Below, one piece after another: positions 6,695 through 14,105 of a DNA stretch of 14,552 nt. The notes beneath the pieces were generated by a model that ran no database searches, was not told the DNA's origin, and saw only the letters and a program-made list of their open reading frames with translations. Source of the stretch: CAZSSM01 sp964609385. GTDB lineage: Bacteria > Planctomycetota > Planctomycetia > Isosphaerales > Isosphaeraceae. The position numbers and the translations under genes were made by a program. The first letter of the stretch is position 1. Each line of letters starts with the position of its first letter. The stretch is taken from NCBI GenBank assembly GCA_964609385.1, contig CAZSSM010000125.1, positions 1-14,552 of the forward strand. The letters are read 5' to 3'.

Positions 6695-8047
6695 ATGGAC
6701 CGGCTCATCTCTCCCCGCATGGCGATCTCGGACTCCGGACGGTCCCCTGTGGTGGTCACCGGCTTGGCTCTGACCACCGCGCTAGGGGCTGATCTGGATT
6801 CGACCTGGAATGCCTTGCTGGAAGGTCGCTGCTCAGCTCAAGCCTTGGACGGGCCTCTCGCCGGACACCAAGGGCACCCCTTGGATCGCGGTGGGCTGTT
6901 GCCCGGATCTGACGAGCCGGTCCTCGAACTGCTCGACCGGCTCGCCGATCGGCTCTGGGACGACGCTCGGTTGAGCGGCGCGGCCGGTCGTCGCCACCAC
7001 GATCCGGGGCGGACGGCATGCTTGGTCGGGCTCAGCAAAGGGGGGTTGGTTGGCCTCTCGCGTTGGGCCGATCGCCCGATCGCGAAACGCGGGTTGGAAA
7101 GCAGCGAGTCTCGGCTCGACAGATATCTGCCGCCCTGGTTAGACGGTTGGCCGCATGCTGGTTCGTCTCGAGTGGCCGCACGCTTAGACTTGCGGGGCCC
7201 CTGCTCTTCGCCGATCGCCGCCTGTGCCACGGGACTGGTTGCGGCGATGCGGGGTGCCGCCTGGATTTCCTCGGGCCACTGCGATCGGGCCGTCGTGGGC
7301 AGCGCCGACCTGAGCTTGGAGCCGCTGATCCTGGGCGCCTTCCGATCGATGCGGGCCCTGGCCGCGTCGCGTCCCGATCCCCGGACGACGATGCGGCTTT
7401 GGAGTCGGGACCGCGACGGCTTCCTCGTCGGCGAAGGCGGGGCTTTAATGCTCCTGGAGCGTCGGGAAGTGGCCGAGTCGCGGGGCGCCCCGATCCGAGC
7501 CGAGTGGCTCGGCGGTCTTGAAGGGGCCGATGCTCACCACATCACGGGACTGGACCCAGATCCTCAAACCCTGGCCGATCTGATCCGACGGACCATCCGC
7601 GCGGCCGGTTGCGGACCCGAACAGGTCGATCTGGTCGATGTACACGGGACCGCGACGCCGGCCAACGATCGGCTCGAGGCGTCGGCGGTCCGGTTGGCGC
7701 TCGAGACAGGGAGGCGTGATCGCTCAACGGGTCCATGGGCGACCGCCCACAAGCCCCAGATCGGCCACCTGCTCGGCGCGGCCGGATCGGTGGAACTGGC
7801 CTTGATGGTCCTCGCCTTGCAGCATGGTCGGATCCCGCCCACGATCAATATCGGGAACGACCGCGACCCGGAGTGCGACCTGAACGGCTTGGACGTCGGG
7901 AATCCCGGGCCAGAGCGTCCTCCTCGGATCGCTCTGAAGCTCTCGCTGGGCTTCGGCGGTCATCTGGCTGTAGCGGTCCTGGGTCATCCTGCGATCGATC
8001 GATCTCGAGAGTGCCCTAGCTCTGTTGGATCGAGGAAGCCGTCGTGA
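6695..8047 (+). CDS. Beta-ketoacyl-ACP synthase (FabF/KAS II type)
   Basis: This is a thiolase-fold condensing enzyme of 450 residues that elongates acyl-ACP with malonyl-ACP. The catalytic triad is intact: C177 (IAACATGLVAAM), H317 (VDVHGTATPANDRLEA) and H358 (HKPQIGHLLGAAG), with K353. PVVVTGLALTTALG near the N-terminus is the usual first strand. Residues 50-110 diverge from typical FabF. It lies 40 nt after bioB and overlaps bioF by 4 nt (GTGA), so it is almost certainly cotranscribed with biotin genes. That suggests, but does not prove, a role in making the pimeloyl thioester used by BioF. A general FabF or a polyketide-type ketosynthase are alternatives. The start is uncertain: ATG at 6695 or 6719, neither with a clear ribosome site. 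Confidence 0.88.
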   Translation: MDRLISPRMAISDSGRSPVVVTGLALTTALGADLDSTWNALLEGRCSAQALDGPLAGHQGHPLDRGGLLPGSDEPVLELLDRLADRLWDDARLSGAAGRRHHDPGRTACLVGLSKGGLVGLSRWADRPIAKRGLESSESRLDRYLPPWLDGWPHAGSSRVAARLDLRGPCSSPIAACATGLVAAMRGAAWISSGHCDRAVVGSADLSLEPLILGAFRSMRALAASRPDPRTTMRLWSRDRDGFLVGEGGALMLLERREVAESRGAPIRAEWLGGLEGADAHHITGLDPDPQTLADLIRRTIRAAGCGPEQVDLVDVHGTATPANDRLEASAVRLALETGRRDRSTGPWATAHKPQIGHLLGAAGSVELALMVLALQHGRIPPTINIGNDRDPECDLNGLDVGNPGPERPPRIALKLSLGFGGHLAVAVLGHPAIDRSRECPSSVGSRKPS

Positions 8048-9405
8048 CCGATAAGCTCGATTGGCTCGAAGCCGAGGCCCAGCAACTCCGCGATCAGGGG
8101 CTCTGGCGCGATCTGACCGATCGGCCCGCATCCGTGCCGGCTCGGGCCGACGGTGAGGCCAGTGAAGATCGAATCAACTTCGGTTCCAATGATTATCTGG
8201 GCCTGGCAACCGACCCACGCTTAGTTGACGCGGCGTTACGAGCGGCCCAGCGTTGGGGTTGGGGAGCGGGTTCCTCACCGATGGTTTACGGCTGGAGTCC
8301 GGAGCATCAGGGGCTCGCCGACGAGTTGGCCGAGTTCGAGCAGGTCGAGGCCGCCGTGCTGTTCCCGACCGGGTTCGCGGCCAATCTGGGGACGATCGCC
8401 GCTTTGATGGGTCGCGACGATGCGGTCTATCTTGACCGACTCAACCACGCCTGCCTGATCGACGGGGTCCGGCTGGCGCGGTCGACGTTACGGCCGTATC
8501 GCCACGCCGATCCGGAGCATCTGGAGCATCTGTTAGTCCGCGACCGCGGCCGATTCACCCGGCGATTGATTGCGACCGACGGGGTCTTCAGCATGGACGG
8601 GGACCTGGCCCCGTTGGATCGGCTCGTGGAACTGGCTGATCGATACGGGGCGATGATGCTCGTCGACGAGGCACACGCCACGGGCGTCTTCGGCCCGGAC
8701 GGCCGTGGGGCCTCGAGCCACTTTGGGGTGGCCGACCGGGTCGAGATTCGCGTGGGGACCTGTTCCAAGGCTCTGGGTGGCTTGGGAGGATTCGTCGCCG
8801 GCTCGCGTCGGCTGATCGCTTGGCTGACCAACCGGGCACGGCCTTGGATCTACTCGACAGCCCAGCCGCCGGCGGTCGTCGCGGCGACCCGCGAAGCGTT
8901 GCGGATCGCTCAGAATGAGCCTTGGAGGAGTCGAGCCGTTTTGGACCTGGCCGATTGGCTCGGCGAGGAACTGCGAGACCGAGGTTGGGACGTCCCCGAC
9001 GTCCCCGGCCCAATCCTGCCGGTCTTGATCGGCGATCCCGAGCAGGCCGTCCAGCTCTCGGAGGATCTCCGAGCGAGCGGCCTGCTCGTGCCGGCGATCC
9101 GCACTCCGACGGTTCCACGCGGCACCGATCGGCTCCGGATCAGCCTCTCAGCGAATCACACGCGGAGCGATCTGATGCGGCTGACCGACATGATGGATCA
9201 GCTCTGGAATCGGCAGGTGTTGCAAGGCCCGCCGAGGCGGCAGGCCGATCAAGACGTCGCTCAACCACTGGAAGGCACGAGCCAGGTGAATCAGGCCGAT
9301 GCCGACCGCCAAGATCGCCAACAAGACGACCAGAACCGGCGACAACGAGATCAGCAGGGCGGCCTTGAACAGCCAGATCAAGAACCGCTCCAGCCCTTCC
9401 GGTGA
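8044..9405 (+). CDS. bioF: 8-amino-7-oxononanoate synthase
   Basis: BioF is a PLP enzyme of the alpha-oxoamine synthase family; it condenses pimeloyl-ACP or -CoA with alanine at the first committed step of biotin synthesis. Motifs are FGSNDYLGLA near residue 46, GWGAGSSPMVYGWSPEH, D208-E209-A210-H211 (DEAHATGVFG) and the PLP lysine K242 (GTCSKALGGLGG). The GTG start overlaps the preceding stop and follows GAGGA. The conserved enzyme ends at about residue 393; normal BioF is about 385-400 residues, so the 453-residue frame carries about 60 extra residues rich in Q, D and R. That tail is antisense to a hydrophobic minus-strand frame with better codon statistics, so it may be read-through of a lost stop rather than a domain. 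A 2-amino-3-ketobutyrate CoA ligase would look similar; the biotin neighbours favour BioF. Confidence 0.9.
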   Translation: MTDKLDWLEAEAQQLRDQGLWRDLTDRPASVPARADGEASEDRINFGSNDYLGLATDPRLVDAALRAAQRWGWGAGSSPMVYGWSPEHQGLADELAEFEQVEAAVLFPTGFAANLGTIAALMGRDDAVYLDRLNHACLIDGVRLARSTLRPYRHADPEHLEHLLVRDRGRFTRRLIATDGVFSMDGDLAPLDRLVELADRYGAMMLVDEAHATGVFGPDGRGASSHFGVADRVEIRVGTCSKALGGLGGFVAGSRRLIAWLTNRARPWIYSTAQPPAVVAATREALRIAQNEPWRSRAVLDLADWLGEELRDRGWDVPDVPGPILPVLIGDPEQAVQLSEDLRASGLLVPAIRTPTVPRGTDRLRISLSANHTRSDLMRLTDMMDQLWNRQVLQGPPRRQADQDVAQPLEGTSQVNQADADRQDRQQDDQNRRQRDQQGGLEQPDQEPLQPFR

Positions 9406-9483
9406 GGCATCGCCCATCATCGCCAGCATCGTGTCGGGTTGGCGATCGTCATGTTGGTCGTCGAGGTGATCCGGCAATTTCAT
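9148..9483 (-). CDS. Small single-span membrane protein, unknown function, overlapping bioF
   Basis: A 111-residue minus-strand product with an acidic N-terminus (MKLPDHLDDQHDDRQPDTML), a strongly hydrophobic helix at about 41-66, and then an amphipathic stretch and a His/Pro/Arg tail. I do not recognise the family. Support for it being real: GAGGAG ends about 9 nt before the ATG; and over 9241-9360 its third codon positions are G or C in 36 of 40 codons, against 24 of 40 in the bioF frame. Against it: it overlaps 258 nt of the bioF frame, and its last 25-30 codons lie opposite conserved bioF sequence, so its own stop may also have been displaced. The frame extends upstream to 9579, but that stretch lacks a ribosome site. 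Confidence 0.6.
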   Translation of the reverse strand: MKLPDHLDDQHDDRQPDTMLAMMGDASPEGLERFLIWLFKAALLISLSPVLVVLLAILAVGIGLIHLARAFQWLSDVLIGLPPRRALQHLPIPELIHHVGQPHQIAPRVIR

Positions 9484-9508
9484 ACAAGAGGCTCCTCGAG
9501 AGGCGAAC

Positions 9509-9528
9509 GATCGACCAAGGGGTCGATC
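9509..9528. repeat. Perfect inverted repeat (8-bp stem, 4-nt loop)
   Basis: GATCGACC (9509-9516) and GGTCGATC (9521-9528) flank the loop AAGG. It lies 26-45 nt upstream of the minus-strand ATG at 9483, so it would be in that gene's leader; on the plus strand it is about 100 nt past the bioF stop. No U-tract follows in either direction. It could be a transcript-end or leader hairpin, or an operator. Confidence 0.45.
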
Positions 9529-9829
9529 TCGCTTCATCCATCTCGTCGAATAACGGACGCGATCCTCAACAGTCCACACCGCGCGGCACGATCGCGACGG
9601 TGGGTTGTCCAGGACAAGACTAAGTCACGATCGGCCCCTCGAACGGGCCTGGATCGGATCGCAGGTCAGGAATCAGTGACGGTGTTGACCGGCGGAAACG
9701 AATGCCGGAAAGCACCCTGATCGGGGGAACTCAGCACGAGGAAACGGTGAGCGTTTGAAGGGCGTCAGCAGAAGCGATCCGTTCCTTGACGGACTATACG
9801 ACGCCGAAGGCGCGCGTGTACGATACGAT

Positions 9830-9847
9830 CCCCCACAAAAATGGGGG
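9830..9847 (+). promoter_or_regulatory. Leader hairpin that covers the likely ribosome-binding site
   Basis: CCCCCA (9830-9835) pairs perfectly with TGGGGG (9842-9847) over the loop CAAAAA. The GGGGG is the only purine-rich ribosome-site candidate before the ATG at 9857, 9 nt away, so folding would hide it. This could tune translation of the aminotransferase-fold gene. If a start further upstream were used, the hairpin would be inside the coding sequence and the idea would fail. Confidence 0.4.
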
Positions 9848-9856
9848 CAATCCACG

Positions 9857-11041
9857 ATGAAGGTAGGATCGGCAGGGTCGATACCCCTCGGGAGCGAACC
9901 GTTGACAGTTGACTGGGATGAGGTCCGGGCCCGCGAGTTCCCGGTGGCGCGCGAGTGGGCCTACCTGGACCACGCAGCGATCGCCCCGCTGCCCCGACGC
10001 GCTGCCGAGGCGATGCGCCTTTGGTGCGACCATCAAGAGCGATCGGGATGTGTCTCGTGGCTGACCTGGCGTCAACGGCTCGAGACGGTCCGTGCCGACG
10101 CGGCCCGGTTGATCGGGGCCGACCCCGTCGAGATCGCCTTCTCGCCGAGCACCACCTTGAGTATCGGCCTGATTGCCGAAGGGTTCCCTTGGCGTGAGGG
10201 CGACAACCTGATCTCGATCTCCGATGAGTATCCCTCGAACGTCTATCCCTGGATGAACCTGGCCGGTCGGGGCGTCTCCATGCGGACCGTCCAGACGGTC
10301 GAGGGTCGTGTCGACGTCGACGCGATCGCCCGCGCCTTCGACGCGAAGACCCGCCTGGTGGCCCTCAGCTTCGTCGAATTCGCCACGGGGTTCCGCAACG
10401 ACTTGGACCGGATCGGTCAGCTCTGCCGTGACCGAGGTGCCGCCCTGTTCGTTGACGCGATTCAAGGGCTCGGCGCGTTGCCCTTGGACGTCTCAAAGAC
10501 GCCGATCGACTTCCTCGCAGCGGACAGCCACAAGTGGCTGCTCGGACCCGAGGCGGCCGGGTTTCTCTACGTGCGTCGAGCCTGGATCGACCGGCTGCAC
10601 CCGATCGGCGTCGGCGCCAACAGCGTCGAGAACCCATACAATTACAGCTCGATCGCCTTCCAGCTTAAAGGCGACGCGGGGCGTTGGGAGGGTGGCTGCT
10701 ACAACATGCCCGGCTTGCTGGCCTTCGGAAAGAGCCTGGAGCTGTTCCACGAACTCGGCGTGGAGGCGGTCACGGATCGGGTCGCGGATCGGGCCGAGGC
10801 GGTCCGTGAGCGGGCGCAACGGACCGGCTGGAGGGTCTTCGGCTCGGATCGGCCCGAGCAGCGCTCGGGGATCGTCTCGCTGGTCCGAGATGGGGTCGAC
10901 CCCATGCCGTTGGTATCGCGGTTCCGCGACCTCGGGGTCGTCTTGAGCTGCCGGGGGGGACGGCTTCGGATCAGCCCCCACATGTATACCGACCAGGGGG
11001 ATCTCGATAAGCTGGAGCAGGGCCTACGCAACTCGGCTTGA
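9857..11041 (+). CDS. Class V aminotransferase-fold PLP enzyme (cysteine desulfurase/selenocysteine lyase-like)
   Basis: The 394-residue protein is a PLP-dependent enzyme of the NifS/Csd/kynureninase superfamily. It has YLDHAAIAPLPRRA at the N-terminus, SPSTTLSIGLIAEG (phosphate-binding turn), LFVDAIQGLGALPLD (Asp contacting the PLP ring) and the PLP lysine K226 in ADSHKWLLGPEAAGFLYV. Near the C-terminus, CRGGRLRISPHMY resembles members that lack the SufS-type loop with the catalytic cysteine (RTGHHC), so sulfur transfer is not certain; epimerase- or lyase-type chemistry is equally possible. The ATG at 9857 is chosen because upstream sequence (open to a TTG at 9755) has no family resemblance. 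No suf or isc genes adjoin it. coaD follows after 55 nt, so they may share a transcript. Confidence 0.85.
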   Translation: MKVGSAGSIPLGSEPLTVDWDEVRAREFPVAREWAYLDHAAIAPLPRRAAEAMRLWCDHQERSGCVSWLTWRQRLETVRADAARLIGADPVEIAFSPSTTLSIGLIAEGFPWREGDNLISISDEYPSNVYPWMNLAGRGVSMRTVQTVEGRVDVDAIARAFDAKTRLVALSFVEFATGFRNDLDRIGQLCRDRGAALFVDAIQGLGALPLDVSKTPIDFLAADSHKWLLGPEAAGFLYVRRAWIDRLHPIGVGANSVENPYNYSSIAFQLKGDAGRWEGGCYNMPGLLAFGKSLELFHELGVEAVTDRVADRAEAVRERAQRTGWRVFGSDRPEQRSGIVSLVRDGVDPMPLVSRFRDLGVVLSCRGGRLRISPHMYTDQGDLDKLEQGLRNSA

Positions 11042-11096
11042 ACGACCAGAATCTCTTCCCAAAGGCCAGGCGTGCCTCTCCGGAGCCCCCAGACGG

Positions 11097-11651
11097 ATGA
11101 CCGATCCGAACCTCCATCCGCGCGACTTTGGACCTGATCTCGGACCGGGCCGGACCGCCGTCTTCGCCGGCACCTTCGACCCGCCCAGCCTCGGTCACCT
11201 CGACGTGATCCGTCGTGGATCCAGGCTCTTCGATCACCTGATCGTTGGCATCGGGCTCAACCCGAATAAGGTCCCCCTCTTCGACATCGACCAGCGCCTC
11301 GCCATGGTCCGTCGGATCGCCGAGCCCTACCAGAACGTCCGCGTCGAGGCTTTCCACGAACTAGCGGTCCAGTTCGTCCGACGCGTCGGCGCCCAGTTTA
11401 TTCTCCGGGGACTCCGGACCGTCAGCGACATGGAATACGAGTTCAGCATGTCCCTGACCAACCAGCGGCTCGACCCCGAGATCGAGACGGTCTACCTGAT
11501 GGCCGACGGCCAATACGCCCACGTCTCCAGCTCACTGGTCAAGCAGATCGCCCAGTTCGGAGGTCGCGAGACACTCGCCAAGTTCGTGCCCGAGTCGATC
11601 CTCGACCTGATCATGGAACGGTTCGATCCCAGCCGGGTCGGAGCCCCTTGA
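11097..11651 (+). CDS. coaD: Phosphopantetheine adenylyltransferase
   Basis: CoaD adenylates 4'-phosphopantetheine to dephospho-CoA, the fourth step of coenzyme A synthesis. The 184-residue protein has the nucleotidyltransferase signature at residues 25-37 (GTFDPPSLGHLDV); the usual T/H-x-G-H is here S31-L32-G33-H34. ILRGLRTVSDMEYEF and YAHVSSSLVKQIAQFGG (SSS and the phosphate-binding C-terminal helix) are typical, as is FVPESI. The family is usually about 160 residues; the surplus is a leader of about 18 residues rich in D, P and G before RTAVFAGTFDP. No other start codon lies between the ATG and that motif, so the leader is probably translated. GGAG lies about 12 nt upstream. Confidence 0.95.
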   Translation: MTDPNLHPRDFGPDLGPGRTAVFAGTFDPPSLGHLDVIRRGSRLFDHLIVGIGLNPNKVPLFDIDQRLAMVRRIAEPYQNVRVEAFHELAVQFVRRVGAQFILRGLRTVSDMEYEFSMSLTNQRLDPEIETVYLMADGQYAHVSSSLVKQIAQFGGRETLAKFVPESILDLIMERFDPSRVGAP

Positions 11652-11780
11652 TCGTTCGGGACCCTTGTCGATGTCTCCGAGGTGATGACCCCCGCCTTTC
11701 GATCCGATCCATCCGTCTCCCGAACCGCGCGGTGGGCCTTCGATGCCTGCCCCTCCATCTGATTAAGCGAGAACGCCCCG

Positions 11781-12419
11781 ATGGTGGACGCCCCCCACAA
11801 ACTCGCCCTGTTCCGGGAGCCCGGCCCCTACTCGCGGAGCCTGGTCGCCCTGACTCTCCGACTGGCCCTGGGTCTGCTCTTCGTCATGTCCGGGATCGGC
11901 AAATTCCTGTCGATGGAGCAACCACCCTTCTCCAACCCCCCCGAGGCAGAGGCGGACGCCGAGGCCCAGACCGATGGTGACGCGGAAGACGAAATGGAGG
12001 AGTCGGCCGCGTCGGATGCATCGGGATCCAACGAAGATCGCTCAGGCGAATCGGTCCCGTATCCCGACTCGATCAACAACATGTTTCGGGAGTCGCGCAT
12101 CTTGGGCCGCATGATGCCTGTCGTCGAGATCTACACAGCGCTCCTACCTTACGTCGAGGTCGGGCTCGGTCTCCTCTTGGTCGTTGGCTTCCTGACCCCG
12201 CTGGTTACCTTCCTGATCAACCTCTTGCTGCTCAGCCTACTCTTCGGCTGGCTCGACCTGGGTCGAGCAGAGATGTACGCCAATATGTTCGTCTATATCT
12301 TGGCGGGCCTGGCGATGCAGTGGGTCGCGGTGGTGACCAGCAACTACATCTCGCTGGATGGCCTGATCTTCGGGATTCTCACCAAGCCGAGCGCTGAGGC
12401 TGAATATACCCGCGACTGA
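11781..12419 (+). CDS. DoxX-family membrane protein with acidic loop insert
   Basis: A 212-residue membrane protein of the DoxX type, a four-helix family linked to quinone/thiol redox chemistry, though most members are uncharacterised. The first helix (about 20-38) ends LGLLFVMSGIGKFLS, the family hallmark. Helices follow at about 117-140, 142-162 and 172-190. Between helix 1 and helix 2, residues 51-95 form a Glu/Asp/Ser-rich insert with 15 acidic residues and one basic residue at 55-90; normal DoxX proteins have only a short loop there. GRMMPVVEIYTALLPYVEVGLGLLLVVG is the conserved second segment, in pieces. The ribosome site before the ATG is weak. The gene is 129 nt after coaD and converges on mcsB. 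Confidence 0.78.
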   Translation: MVDAPHKLALFREPGPYSRSLVALTLRLALGLLFVMSGIGKFLSMEQPPFSNPPEAEADAEAQTDGDAEDEMEESAASDASGSNEDRSGESVPYPDSINNMFRESRILGRMMPVVEIYTALLPYVEVGLGLLLVVGFLTPLVTFLINLLLLSLLFGWLDLGRAEMYANMFVYILAGLAMQWVAVVTSNYISLDGLIFGILTKPSAEAEYTRD

Positions 12420-12469
12420 GCGGATCGGGATCGATCGAGGATGGAACCGGCCTCGAGTCGATTCGGCGG

Positions 12470-12500
12470 GACGCTCCCTGGTGATAAGGTGAGGGGCGTC
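12470..12500. terminator. Weak candidate bidirectional terminator hairpin
   Basis: GACGCTCC (12470-12477) pairs with GGGGCGTC (12493-12500), eight pairs with one G-U, around a 15-nt loop. It lies in the 92-nt gap between two convergent genes, the place a terminator is expected. No U-tract follows on either strand, so the evidence is mainly positional. Confidence 0.3.
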
Positions 12501-12511
12501 TTGCCGAGGGC

Positions 12512-13603
12512 TCAGGCCTGGGAACTGTTGGGGTCGTGGTCCTTCTCCGAGCCGTTCGTGCCGTTGGTCAGGCGCTCGCGAAGGTACTCGGCTCGGGCGA
12601 TGTTGCGCTGTTCTTTCTCCAGCATCTCCCCCCGACGCTTCTGGAGGTGGGCCGGCTGGGTGTGGATGAACAGCTCGTTGACGGTCCGAATGTCGAGGTC
12701 GCCGATCAATCCGAGATTGATGCCCAGGCGGACGTTGGAGAGGAGCAGCATCGTCTCCTCGCTGGTGATGGTGTGGGCCGTCTTGAGGACGCCGTAGGCG
12801 CGACTGACCTGGTCACGGAGGTGCTGGCTGGCGTCGTTGGCCAGCTTTTCGCGGGCGGCCCGCTCATACTGGATGATTTGGGGGATGACGTCGTTGAGGT
12901 TGCGGATCAGCTCGTTCTCGCTCTTGCCGAGGGTCTGCTGATTGGAGATCTGGTAGAAGTCGCCGGAGGCCTGTGTCCCTTCGCCGTAGAGCCCACGGAC
13001 GGCTAGGTTGATCTTCTGCAACGCCTGGAAGACCTTGTCGATCTCCTTGGTCTGGACCAGACCGGGCAGGTGCATCAGGACGCCGACGCGGATCCCGCAG
13101 CCGACGTTGGTCGGGCAGGCGGTCAGATAGCCCAGCTCTCGGCTGTAGGCGTAGACCAGGTGCTCTTCAAGGCGGTCGTCGAGGTCATTGATCTGCTCCC
13201 AGGTGTCGGCCAGGTTAAGCCCGGCCTGCATGACCTGGATCCGGAGGTGATCCTCCTCATTGACCATGATCGAGACGTTCTCGCGAGGGCCAACAGCCAC
13301 GCCGCGTGGGCCGTCGCCGTCGCGGAGTTCGCGGGAGATCAATTGGCGCTCGACCAGGACATGGAGGTCGAGCCCTCCGAGGTTCGTGAGTTCCTGATAG
13401 ATGAGTCCTAAGGGAATATGGCCGATGGCGCGTTGGATCTGCTCTTGGATATCGGCCCGATCGGCTCGGGAGGCTCGGGTGGAGAAGGGGAAGTCGGCCA
13501 GGTTGCGGGCCAGGCGAATTCGCGAACAGATCACGATATCGTTTTCGGGACCACCTCCACGCAGCCATTCGCCGGAGGTCTGGAACAGTTCATTGAAATT
13601 CAT
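12512..13603 (-). CDS. mcsB: Protein-arginine kinase McsB
   Basis: McsB is a phosphagen-kinase-fold enzyme that phosphorylates arginine residues on proteins; in Gram-positive bacteria the mark sends proteins to the ClpCP protease. The 363-residue protein has the nucleotide-binding ICSRIRLARNL (25-35), the active-site loop NEEDHLR (115-121) and CPTNVGCGIRVGVLMHLPGL (163-182) with the conserved cysteine C163. There is no N-terminal guanidino-substrate domain of the creatine/arginine kinase type, so it is McsB rather than an arginine kinase. The C-terminal phosphoarginine-binding motif, RDxxRA in characterised McsB, reads RNIARA at 333-338. The length is normal. The ATG overlaps the stop of the upstream mcsA-like gene (ATGA), which supplies the activator. 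Confidence 0.93.
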   Translation of the reverse strand: MNFNELFQTSGEWLRGGGPENDIVICSRIRLARNLADFPFSTRASRADRADIQEQIQRAIGHIPLGLIYQELTNLGGLDLHVLVERQLISRELRDGDGPRGVAVGPRENVSIMVNEEDHLRIQVMQAGLNLADTWEQINDLDDRLEEHLVYAYSRELGYLTACPTNVGCGIRVGVLMHLPGLVQTKEIDKVFQALQKINLAVRGLYGEGTQASGDFYQISNQQTLGKSENELIRNLNDVIPQIIQYERAAREKLANDASQHLRDQVSRAYGVLKTAHTITSEETMLLLSNVRLGINLGLIGDLDIRTVNELFIHTQPAHLQKRRGEMLEKEQRNIARAEYLRERLTNGTNGSEKDHDPNSSQA

Positions 13604-13911
13604 GGCAGGGCATCCTCTTGGCGGAGCCGATCGCGAAGACGAGCCGCCTCTTCATAATCTTCCCGGGTGATCGCCTCGCGGAGCTGCGCCCGCAGCGCCA
13701 GGCGGTCAAGCCGTTGCGGGGTGACGGGCCGTCGCCGGGGTGTTTTGCCCACGTGACGGGTCGCGCCATGAGAACGCTGCAGGATCGTCGTAAGCACGTT
13801 GCGAAAGGCTTGGTAGTCGTGCGGGCAGCCGAGCCGTCCGATCTCACGGAGATCGGCCAGGCGCCAACCGCAGACCGGGCATTGATGGGCCGCATCCAGG
13901 GACTCGCTCAT
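13600..13911 (-). CDS. Short McsA-like UVR-domain protein
   Basis: This 103-residue protein has a zinc-binding half-motif (C11-P-V-C14-G, C29 in GRLGCPHDY) and a UVR (UvrB/C-interaction) helix pair at about 75-97 (REAITREDYEEAARLRDRLR). McsA-type proteins bind zinc and activate McsB. The upstream gene encodes a clear paralogue, sharing GRLGCPHDY, TRHxGKxPRR and REAIxREDYExAAxxRD. Compared with full-length McsA, this copy lacks the first zinc-binding half. The frame extends upstream to 14109, but the extra residues are unlike any McsA; MSESLDAAHQCPVCG at 13911 is chosen although the ribosome site is weak. It is coupled to mcsB by a 4-nt overlap. Confidence 0.82.
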   Translation of the reverse strand: MSESLDAAHQCPVCGWRLADLREIGRLGCPHDYQAFRNVLTTILQRSHGATRHVGKTPRRRPVTPQRLDRLALRAQLREAITREDYEEAARLRDRLRQEDALP

Positions 13912-14013
13912 GCTGATCCGAAAGGCTGGCTGGTCTCCGACGCGGGTGACAGGTGAGGCGACCCGCCTGTTCGCACCACGCGCAGGTCCCCGGAGACATC
14001 GCGGGACCCCAGC

Positions 14014-14019
14014 ATTATA
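14014..14019 (-). promoter_or_regulatory. Candidate -10 element for the short mcsA-like/mcsB pair
   Basis: TATAAT reads on the minus strand in the 194-nt gap between the two mcsA-like genes, about 100 nt before the ATG at 13911. It is a perfect -10 in GC-rich DNA, but no good -35 was found 16-18 nt upstream. If real, mcsB and its short partner can be transcribed separately from the upstream paralogue. Confidence 0.35.
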
Positions 14020-14105
14020 CGAGGATCGGTCGATCGGCGAGATCCCCCGCCCCGGTTCGCGGATCCCGATCGCTCTGGCCTCAACCTCGAGACCCGCCCC
14101 GCAGC

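Larger units (their letters stand above)
9484..9856. other. Divergent intergenic region
   Basis: This 373-nt stretch separates the small minus-strand gene from the class V aminotransferase-fold gene. It holds two hairpins (9509-9528 and 9830-9847, listed separately). A weak match to an ECF-sigma promoter (GGAAAC at 9740-9745, 17 nt, CGTC at 9763-9766) points to the plus-strand gene, but could be chance. Open frames run through it on both strands without ribosome sites or family resemblance. I see no tRNA, small protein or known riboswitch. Confidence 0.4.

Noticed and set aside
9439..9720. Plus-strand open frame (93 codons) in the intergenic region
   Set aside because: No ribosome site; its first part is antisense to the small membrane-protein gene, and the rest has no recognisable pattern.
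9794..10465. Minus-strand open frame (223 codons)
   Set aside because: It is antisense to the class V aminotransferase-fold gene; composition is that of a shadow frame.
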